NCBI GenBank assembly: GCA_937858365.1
Contig: CALLYK010000088.1
Location: forward strand, 1-55,517
DNA length: 55,517 nt
Source of the DNA: an uncultured Isosphaeraceae bacterium
GTDB taxonomy: Bacteria; Planctomycetota; Planctomycetia; Isosphaerales; Isosphaeraceae
Direction of reading: 5' to 3'
Shown in pieces: positions 50,005 to 55,517 of this stretch. The notes beneath the pieces were generated by a model that saw only the letters and a list, made by a program, of their open reading frames with translations, was not told where the DNA came from and did no database searches. Every line of letters begins with the position of its first letter. The stretch's first letter is position 1. The translations under genes and the position numbers were made by a program.

Positions 50005-50030
50005 AGACGCCGGTCCATCGACCGGCGTCT
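50005..50030 (-). terminator. rho-independent terminator of the repeat-protein gene
   Basis: AGACGCCGGTC and GACCGGCGTCT form a perfect 11-pair stem with a 4-base loop. Read on the minus strand it is followed by a run of T, so it is a classic terminator for the gene at 50064-50447, and may also end the DUF1080 transcript. Confidence 0.85.
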
Positions 50031-50063
50031 GTCTTCCGCGATCTTCCTAGATACTCGCAAGTA

Positions 50064-50447
50064 TCAAGGCCAGACGTTGTAAACCCGGTAACGCGGGCCA
50101 AAGAGGCCCCGGCGCTGGACGACAAGACTCGTCGGGGCGTAAGCCGGAACATAGGAGGCGGGGACGAAGGTGGTGGGCACGTAGGTCGTGGGAACGTAGG
50201 CCGTCGGCACGACCGATTCGACGTAAGAAACGGGGGCGTAAGACGTGGCCACCACGGGCGCCGCGTAGGTGACGGCGCTGGTTTCGAAAACGGCGGCGGT
50301 CGGGACGACGTAGCTGGTCGGTTGCACGACGGTATAGGCGGGCTGGCCGACCACAACCACCTGGGCGTGGCCTTCACCTGACCAAAGGGGCGTCGCCAGC
50401 GCCCCGACGGCCAAAAGGAACAACGAGTGGCGAAGTGCTGAGTTCAT
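50064..50447 (-). CDS. secreted V/P/T/Y-repeat protein
   Basis: A 127-residue protein with a signal peptide (SLFLLAVGALATPLWSGEGHA). The mature part is low-complexity, with tandem units of the type Y-V-P-T-T or F-V-P-A-S (TAYVPTTYVPTTFVPASYVP), and ends with RRGLFGPRYRVYNVWP. Such short repeat-rich secreted proteins are common in planctomycetes and have no known function; they may belong to the cell surface or an extracellular matrix. The ending aromatic patch could be a sorting or binding element. Confidence 0.8.
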   Translation of the reverse strand: MNSALRHSLFLLAVGALATPLWSGEGHAQVVVVGQPAYTVVQPTSYVVPTAAVFETSAVTYAAPVVATSYAPVSYVESVVPTAYVPTTYVPTTFVPASYVPAYAPTSLVVQRRGLFGPRYRVYNVWP

Positions 50448-50736
50448 GCGGTTTCTCTCGCTGAGGGTTTCCCGGTGCGCGCGAGGTCGTTCGGGCGACC
50501 CCTATCTCACCATACGGCATTCTTGGCGATCGCGTTGACCCAAGGAAAGGGCGCGCGGCCCGACCAGCGCGATCGGCCGGGCGGTCGTAGGACTTGCAAC
50601 GATTGTGCCGATGCCGTTGGGGTCTTTTCGCTCAGGAACGAAGAAAGAAAAATCCAACCCAAGGCGCTTCGGCCTCCCGACCGCTTTTCGGATACGATCC
50701 TTGTTGCCACTCTCGCGCTCAACGGGGAGACCCACC

Positions 50737-51402
50737 ATGAACGACCAACCAGGCTCGATGACCTTGGCCGCCGCCGACCTTCACTCCCCCGACCCAGTCC
50801 GCCGCGACGCCGCCGCGCAACGCATCTGGGACCGCTACTCGAACCAGTTACTTGCCCTGGCCAAGCGTCGCCTCGACCCGCGCGTCCAGCGTCGGGCCGG
50901 TGCCGACGACGTCCTTCAGAGCGCCTTTGGCAGCTTCTTCGACGGCCAGGCCACCCTCAATAGTCGCGAAGACCTCTGGCGTCTTCTCGTGCGAATCACG
51001 CTCTGCAAGGCGGCCAATACGGGCAAGTTCCACACGGCCGCCCGCCGCGACGTTCACCGCGACCAGCCGTTCGCGGCCGCGGGTGCCGAGGAAGACGAAC
51101 CGATCTTGGAGCTCATGGACGAGCGTGGGCCCACGGCCGTGGAGGCCCTCGTGTTGACCGAGGAACTCGACGGTTGGCTCGAACCCCTCGCGGCCGACCT
51201 CCGGCAAGTCGCCCAGTGGCGTCTGGAGGGTCATTCCAATAAGGAAATCGGGGAAAAGCTCGGTCGGACCGAAAGGGCGGTGGAGATGAAGCTCCAGCGC
51301 ATCCGCCAACGCCTCGAAGAGCGTTATCGGGCGCTTTTCGCCAATCAGCGGAACGAATCGGCAGGGCCGGCTCCGGGGACCTCGTCCTATGAACGTCCAT
51401 GA
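50737..51402 (+). CDS. ECF sigma factor of the planctomycete kinase-linked type
   Basis: A 221-residue sigma-70-family factor. Region 2 holds IWDRYSNQLLALAKRRLDP, VQRRAGADDVLQSAFGSFF; region 4 has QVAQWRLEGHSNKEIGEKLGRTERAVEMKLQRIRQRL. The 3' end overlaps the kinase gene by 14 bases, an arrangement known for planctomycete ECF groups in which the Ser/Thr kinase is thought to control the sigma factor. There is no anti-sigma gene nearby. The ATG has GGGGAG eight bases upstream. Confidence 0.9.
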   Translation: MNDQPGSMTLAAADLHSPDPVRRDAAAQRIWDRYSNQLLALAKRRLDPRVQRRAGADDVLQSAFGSFFDGQATLNSREDLWRLLVRITLCKAANTGKFHTAARRDVHRDQPFAAAGAEEDEPILELMDERGPTAVEALVLTEELDGWLEPLAADLRQVAQWRLEGHSNKEIGEKLGRTERAVEMKLQRIRQRLEERYRALFANQRNESAGPAPGTSSYERP

Positions 51403-53023
51403 GACCCCCGACCTTTCAAGGATTGACGCTCTCGGCGACTTGTTCGAAGCCGCGTGGCGCCGCGGCGAGCGGCCCCGACTGGAGGGGTTCCTCGTGGGTT
51501 CGCCCCAAGGGGTCGCGCGCGAGGTCCTCTTCCAGCACCTCTGGGGCATCGAAATCGAGTTGCGCCGGAAGGCTGGCGAATCGCCGGAGGCAGGTGAGTA
51601 CGCGGCGCGGTTTCCCGAGCATCGCGACCTGATCGAAAACGTCCTTCCTCAAGCGATCGTCCCAGGAACAACCACCTTCCCCGACCCCTTTCCCGACGAG
51701 TTCCAAGTGCTCGCCTTCCTGGGCAAAGGCGGATTCGGCGAAGTCTGGCTCGCTCGCGAGATCGCCCTCGATCGACTCGTCGCCTTGAAGACGATCCGGC
51801 GTCATCACACGCGATCGGCCGAGAGGGCCCTGGCGGCCCTCCGAAACGACGCCACGCGCCTCGCCCAGCTTCGCCACCGTAACCTCGTGCGTGTCCACTC
51901 CTGGCGCCAACGCGACGACCAGTGTTTCCTCATCTTGGAATACGTTCCCGGGGGCTCCTTCGCCGAGCGCCTGAAATGGGCTGGTCCCCTCGACTGGCAC
52001 CGAGCGGCCCGTTACGTGGCGGACGTGGCCGACGCGCTCACGCTCGTCCATCGGCATGGGCTCGTCCACCGTGACATCAAGCCGGGGAACGTCCTCTGGG
52101 ACCCCGATGACGACGAGGCCCGACTCACTGACTTCGGCCTGGCCGTCCTGCTGGCCGAGGCCACCGGGTTCGCGGGGACGCTCCCCTACATGGCCCCGGA
52201 GGCGATGCGCGGCCAGGTCGGACCCGAGGCCGACGTCTACTCGTTGGCGCTGACCCTTTTCGAAATGATCGTGGGCGAACGCCCCTTTCCAGGGCCCGAG
52301 GCGGCGGACTTCCTCAGCCAGAAGATGAAAGGGCTCGACAAGGCCAGTCCATACTTCTCCGGCTGGCCAGTCGACTTGAGGCGCCTTGTCCTGGAAGGAC
52401 TCGAGCCCGACCCCGAGCGCCGCTTGAAGCTCGCCGAGCTACACCATCGAATTCGAGCCCTGGTCAATCAGGCCCTCGCCGACGATCTACTCCCGGCAAC
52501 AAATTCGACCCTGAAGGCCCCTCTGACGGTTGAACTACAACGCGAGCGCGGGCCTTCCGACTTCGAGCCGCTCCCCATCGACCCCGATCACGTATCGACA
52601 GTCCCGCTAAGAACGGGTGATCGGCTTCAACTCGACGTGCGCGTCGGTGATGGGGGGCATCTGACCGTCTTTAACATCGGGCCCACTGGGAACCTCAATC
52701 GCCTGGCCCCCGAAGACCCCGACGCCGCGCCGATCGCCGTCAACGCGGGGGCCCACCTCGCCATTACGGACATCGAATTGACACCGCCCGCGGGCCCCGA
52801 GCGGCTCTGCGTGCTCTGGACGCGCGTACCGGTCCGCCTGGGAGGGACCGACCTCCGACATGCGGCCGGTCTGCCATCGTACGTCGCCACGCGTGATCTC
52901 AAGCGCGTCCGTCGTGACATTCAGGCCCTTCCTCCGGAAGACTGGAGTTGCGTGGTCGTGGGGCTGACGAACGAGAACGATCGAACGACCGCGATCGATC
53001 AAGACCAGGTGTCGTCGCGCTGA
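51389..53023 (+). CDS. Ser/Thr protein kinase with DUF4384-like C-terminal domain
   Basis: A 544-residue Hanks-type kinase. Residues 1-95 form a helical N-terminal region common to planctomycete kinases. The kinase core is complete: GKGGFGEVW (112-120), K134 in ALKTI, HRDIKPGN with D229, DFG (248-250) and APEAM. After the kinase, about 150 residues (RTGDRLQLDVRVGDGG, LTVFNIGPTGNLNRL) look like a DUF4384 domain. I see no membrane segment, so it is probably cytoplasmic, and it should phosphorylate the sigma factor with which its gene overlaps; this is an inference. The 3' end overlaps the convergent methyltransferase gene by 25 bases. Confidence 0.92.
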   Translation: MNVHETPDLSRIDALGDLFEAAWRRGERPRLEGFLVGSPQGVAREVLFQHLWGIEIELRRKAGESPEAGEYAARFPEHRDLIENVLPQAIVPGTTTFPDPFPDEFQVLAFLGKGGFGEVWLAREIALDRLVALKTIRRHHTRSAERALAALRNDATRLAQLRHRNLVRVHSWRQRDDQCFLILEYVPGGSFAERLKWAGPLDWHRAARYVADVADALTLVHRHGLVHRDIKPGNVLWDPDDDEARLTDFGLAVLLAEATGFAGTLPYMAPEAMRGQVGPEADVYSLALTLFEMIVGERPFPGPEAADFLSQKMKGLDKASPYFSGWPVDLRRLVLEGLEPDPERRLKLAELHHRIRALVNQALADDLLPATNSTLKAPLTVELQRERGPSDFEPLPIDPDHVSTVPLRTGDRLQLDVRVGDGGHLTVFNIGPTGNLNRLAPEDPDAAPIAVNAGAHLAITDIELTPPAGPERLCVLWTRVPVRLGGTDLRHAAGLPSYVATRDLKRVRRDIQALPPEDWSCVVVGLTNENDRTTAIDQDQVSSR

Positions 53024-53805
53024 AAATGATGCAAGAGTACCCCAGTCGCCACGGCCACGTTGAGCGACTCGGCCCCCGGTCGCATCGGGACCGTGATCGC
53101 TCGGTCACATGCTTTGATCCAAGCCCCGTCGATCCCGGTCGCCTCATGACCGAGCACCAAGAGCGACCGATCAGGCCGCGGCCTGGCGTCGAACGGCTCG
53201 GCGCCACTCGTCGCGACCGCCCCCAAGATCGCAAACCCAGCCCTCGCGCGCAACCGCTCGCAGGCACCGATCAAGTCGTCCAGCACAAAGACCGAACGCC
53301 AAAGCGCGAAGCCCATCGACACGCGGAGGACGCGCCTGGAGAAAGGGTCGGGACAGGAAGGGCCGACCAAGACTGCTTCCACATCGAAGACATCGGCCAG
53401 ACGTAAGATCGTCCCAAGGTTTTCAGGATTGTTGAGCGAAGGGCAAACCACGATCGTCCGACGCGGACGCGGGTCGGCCATCAACGTGTCAAAGTTCTGA
53501 AATGTCCCGCGTCTGCCGGATGCGAGAACTCCCTGATGGAACTCGTAACCGATCAATTCTCGAAGCGCGGGGCGAGGCAACACGAAGAGTGGCACGTCGG
53601 GTGATAGTCGTGGTTCGATCATGCCGCAATGGTTCGTGTCGGCCAGGGCCGAAAGCACGGTGAAGGGGCTGGACAGCAAGCGGTCGACCAACTTCGCCCC
53701 CTCAACGACGAACGCGCGGGCGTCGCGCCCCGCGTTGCTCGTCTTGAGATGACGATAGACGGCCAGTCGTGGGTCTTCCAGCGACGTGAGGGCGATGACG
53801 GGCAT
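52999..53805 (-). CDS. SpoU/TrmH-family RNA 2'-O-methyltransferase
   Basis: A 268-residue SPOUT enzyme. The N-terminal substrate domain (FVVEGAKLVDRLLSS) is RlmB/TsnR-like, and the SPOUT motifs are NNPENLGTILRLADVFDVEAVL (motif 1), LLVLGHEATGID (motif 2) and ITVPMRPGAESLNVAVATGVLL (motif 3, with the knot). It transfers methyl groups from SAM to a ribose of rRNA or tRNA; the site is unknown. The ATG lies 16 bases after the 3' end of the tRNA-Sec gene, so both are probably on one transcript. Confidence 0.9.
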   Translation of the reverse strand: MPVIALTSLEDPRLAVYRHLKTSNAGRDARAFVVEGAKLVDRLLSSPFTVLSALADTNHCGMIEPRLSPDVPLFVLPRPALRELIGYEFHQGVLASGRRGTFQNFDTLMADPRPRRTIVVCPSLNNPENLGTILRLADVFDVEAVLVGPSCPDPFSRRVLRVSMGFALWRSVFVLDDLIGACERLRARAGFAILGAVATSGAEPFDARPRPDRSLLVLGHEATGIDGAWIKACDRAITVPMRPGAESLNVAVATGVLLHHFQRDDTWS

Positions 53806-53821
53806 GGTCGATCGGAATTAG

Positions 53822-53917
53822 CGGGAACGTATGGGAATCGGACCCACCAGAGACCTGTCTCCAGACCTCTCAGCGGTTTTGAAGACCGCGGCCGGCACCA
53901 GCCATGCAAACGCTCCC
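53822..53917 (-). tRNA. selC: tRNA-Sec (UCA), selC
   Basis: A 96-base tRNA on the minus strand. The acceptor is 8 pairs long (GGGAGCGT with ACGTTCCC, one G-U), a tRNA-Sec hallmark. The anticodon arm is GCGGT-CTTCAAA-ACCGC with anticodon UCA, which reads UGA. A long variable arm follows (AGAGGTCT with AGGTCTCT, two wobbles, 6-base loop), then the T arm GTGGG-TCCGATT-CCCAT. The discriminator is G and CCA is not encoded. The D arm is the least regular part (four pairs around TGGT). It implies selenocysteine insertion in this organism, though no selenoprotein is visible in the window. Confidence 0.88.
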
Positions 53918-53927
53918 GAACAAGGAG

Positions 53928-53933
53928 AGTATA
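53928..53933 (-). promoter_or_regulatory. selC: -10 element of the tRNA-Sec gene
   Basis: TATACT on the minus strand, ten bases before the tRNA. The -35 (TCTTTC at 17 bases) is weak. Confidence 0.45.
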
Positions 53934-54079
53934 GCGACCATCGCCGAAGAGAAAGAAGGCCCGGTCAGGTGTCACGGCGCCGGGTAGCTGACCTTCCCCT
54001 CGCGGGCGAGTCGGGATAGACTCCGCGCCGACCTTGGAATGGACCCCGACCGCCCCCCGCATGGATGCGAGGCCGATCG

Positions 54080-55282
54080 ATGCGCGTTTTCCTGTCCACC
54101 GGCGAGCCGAGTGGCGACCTGCACGCGGCCAATCTCGTTCACGCCCTGCGCCGACGCCTGCCGGATGCCGAGTTTGTCGGCTTCGGCGGCCCTCGTTTGG
54201 AATCGACCGGTACCCGATTGCTTTACCCCCTGGTCGAGCTTTCGGTCATGTGGTTCCTTCGGGTCCTGCTCAACATCCGTGTATTCCTCCGCCTTCTGCG
54301 CGAGGCTGAGGACTATTTCCGCGAACACAAGCCCGACGTCGTCATCTTGATCGACTACCCCGGCTTTCACTGGCTCCTGGCCAAGAGGGCCAAGCGCCAG
54401 GGCGTGCCGGTGGTCTATTACGTACCGCCTCAAATCTGGGCCTGGGCCGGTTGGCGCGTGAAGAAGATGCGGAAGTACGTGGACATGGTCCTGTGCAGCT
54501 TGCCGTTCGAGCCGGATTGGTACCACGCGAGGGACGTGCAAGAGGCTGAGTTCGTGGGTCATCCCTATTTCGATGAACTCGCCGATCGAGTGCTTGACGC
54601 CGACTTCCTGACCGCGCAGACCGAGATCGACGGCCCGATGCTGGCGATCTTGCCGGGTTCGCGCAAGCAGGAAATCACTCGGAACCTACCCATGATGCTC
54701 CGGGCGGCCGACCTGGTGGCCCGCGCTCGGCCTGACGTGCGCTTCGCCGTCTCCTGCCTCCACGAGCGGCACGCCCAACTGGCGCGCGAGGTGATAAGTC
54801 GCTTGGAACTGAACACGCCCAACGTCGAAGTCTTCGCCGGCAAGACGCCCGAGGTCATCCGCCTGGCCGAATGCTGTTGGGCCGTTTCCGGTTCCGTGGG
54901 ACTAGAACTGATGGCCGAGGCCCTGCCGTCGGCGGTCGTCTACAAGCTGAATCGCGTGGACCTATGGATCGCGCGTCCGTTCATCAAGGCCAAGTACATC
55001 AGCCTGGTCAACCTTCTGGCGGACAAGGAACTCTTTCCCGAGTTCCTCACCTGGCGCGACGTTTCGCCGGCACTGGCGCGTAAGGCGCTGACTTGGGTGA
55101 ACCACCCAATCGAGCGGGCGAGGGCCTCGCAAACGCTGGCGCGGCTCCGTGACCGCGTGGCCCGTCCGGGCGCCTCGGAACGAGCGGCCGACCGGATCGT
55201 TGGCCTGCTCAAAGGCGCCGACACCACCTATCGAGGTCCCCACGTCAAGACGACCGCCTCGCCAGTCCATCGATCGGCCTGA
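54080..55282 (+). CDS. lpxB: lipid-A-disaccharide synthase
   Basis: A 400-residue GT19 enzyme that joins UDP-diacylglucosamine and lipid X to the lipid A disaccharide at the inner membrane. Family motifs are STGEPSGDLHAANLV, GFGGPRLEST, DYPGFHWLLAKRAKRQG, YYVPPQIWAW, FVGHPYFDEL and LPGSRKQEI, then SGSVGLELM and YISLVNLLADKELFPEFL. It shows that the organism makes lipid A. The ATG is MRVFLSTGE with GAGG upstream; an ATG five codons earlier is less likely. A DUF255-type gene follows. Confidence 0.95.
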   Translation: MRVFLSTGEPSGDLHAANLVHALRRRLPDAEFVGFGGPRLESTGTRLLYPLVELSVMWFLRVLLNIRVFLRLLREAEDYFREHKPDVVILIDYPGFHWLLAKRAKRQGVPVVYYVPPQIWAWAGWRVKKMRKYVDMVLCSLPFEPDWYHARDVQEAEFVGHPYFDELADRVLDADFLTAQTEIDGPMLAILPGSRKQEITRNLPMMLRAADLVARARPDVRFAVSCLHERHAQLAREVISRLELNTPNVEVFAGKTPEVIRLAECCWAVSGSVGLELMAEALPSAVVYKLNRVDLWIARPFIKAKYISLVNLLADKELFPEFLTWRDVSPALARKALTWVNHPIERARASQTLARLRDRVARPGASERAADRIVGLLKGADTTYRGPHVKTTASPVHRSA

Positions 55283-55356
55283 CGCGATCATCGCGAACGT
55301 GCGATAATCGGTTCGCCCAATAACGGTCCTCCCAGGAACGCACCGCGAGCCGACTC

Positions 55357-55517
55357 ATGACGAGCCACGCTTCCCGACCCGCCAATCGCCTGGCGGGCGA
55401 GACCAGTCCGTATTTGCTTCAGCACGCCCACAACCCGGTCGAATGGCACCCCTGGGGTGAAGAGGCCTTGCGCCTGGCGCGAGAAACGGGCAAGGCCATC
55501 TTCCTCTCGGTCGGCTA
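55357..55517 (+). CDS. DUF255/YyaL thioredoxin-like protein, 5' part
   Basis: The gene runs off the window; 53 codons are visible. [21 protein letters not shown] followed by [24 protein letters not shown] is the characteristic start of the DUF255 family (YyaL/spermatogenesis-associated protein 20), a thioredoxin-like domain fused to an (alpha/alpha)6-barrel of unknown function. The expected Cys-containing motif lies just beyond the end of the window. Confidence 0.9.
   Translation, partial: MTSHASRPANRLAGETSPYLLQHAHNPVEWHPWGEEALRLARETGKAIFLSVG

Noticed and set aside
53831-54019. A small plus-strand ORF beginning MGIGPTRDLS
   Set aside because: It covers the antisense of tRNA-Sec and continues into non-conserved sequence.

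Overview
This 55.5 kb GC-rich window is most likely chromosome of a planctomycete of the Isosphaeraceae type. The clues are an LExLExRxxLS-type N-terminal motif on an exported peptidase, an ECF sigma factor overlapping a Ser/Thr kinase gene, two DUF1080 proteins, DUF1680, many secreted carbohydrate-active or esterase-like proteins, hpnCDE, and lpxB for lipid A. There is no phage, IS element or CRISPR array. I call about 45 protein genes and three tRNAs: Arg-CCG, Val-CAC, and a selenocysteine tRNA with anticodon UCA.

Layout. 0.1-4.3 kb: ispH with a coupled lipoprotein-like gene, a two-gene regulator/membrane operon with a good promoter, and a Tat-type FAD oxidoreductase. 4.4-6.6 kb: tRNA-Arg and a secreted DUF1680 glycosidase. 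7-12.5 kb: a minus-strand block with an S8 peptidase lacking a signal peptide, an SGNH hydrolase, a GT-C glycosyltransferase-like membrane protein, a 112-residue protein that looks like the peptidase prodomain on its own, and a membrane protein. 12.8-21 kb: a Tat-type hydrolase, a sigma factor carrying a surface-protein-like N-terminus, a 62-residue protein, DUF1080, a 992-residue propeller/PHP protein, another GT-C-like protein and tRNA-Val. 21-22.8 kb: a hairpin-rich stretch and a lineage-type hypothetical protein. 23.1-30 kb: yceH, a GH38-like protein and hpnC-hpnD-hpnE for squalene. 30-35.6 kb: a minus-strand ABC transporter operon (ATPase, two permeases, esterase). 35.8-37.9 kb: leuCD. 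37.9-39.7 kb: ceramidase and an ArsR-type regulator. 40.2-44.2 kb: a PaoABC/CoxSML-like molybdenum hydroxylase operon with a small Cys-containing protein. 44.3-46.7 kb: a STAS protein and CheA. 47-50.4 kb: a sedolisin, DUF1080 and a V/P/T/Y-repeat secreted protein. 50.7-53.8 kb: ECF sigma factor/kinase pair and a SpoU methyltransferase. 53.8-55.5 kb: tRNA-Sec, lpxB and the start of a DUF255 thioredoxin-like gene.

The most interesting signals are (1) the free-standing homolog of the S8 peptidase prodomain encoded 3 kb upstream of that peptidase on the same strand, with no signal peptide on either protein; (2) a tRNA-Sec ending 16 nt before a SpoU methyltransferase start codon; (3) a sigma factor with a planctomycete surface-protein-like N-terminal motif; and (4) a cluster of strong stem-loops after tRNA-Val whose longest stem pairs through G-U wobbles only as a minus-strand RNA. 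All functional calls come from reading translated motifs by eye; no database search was run.
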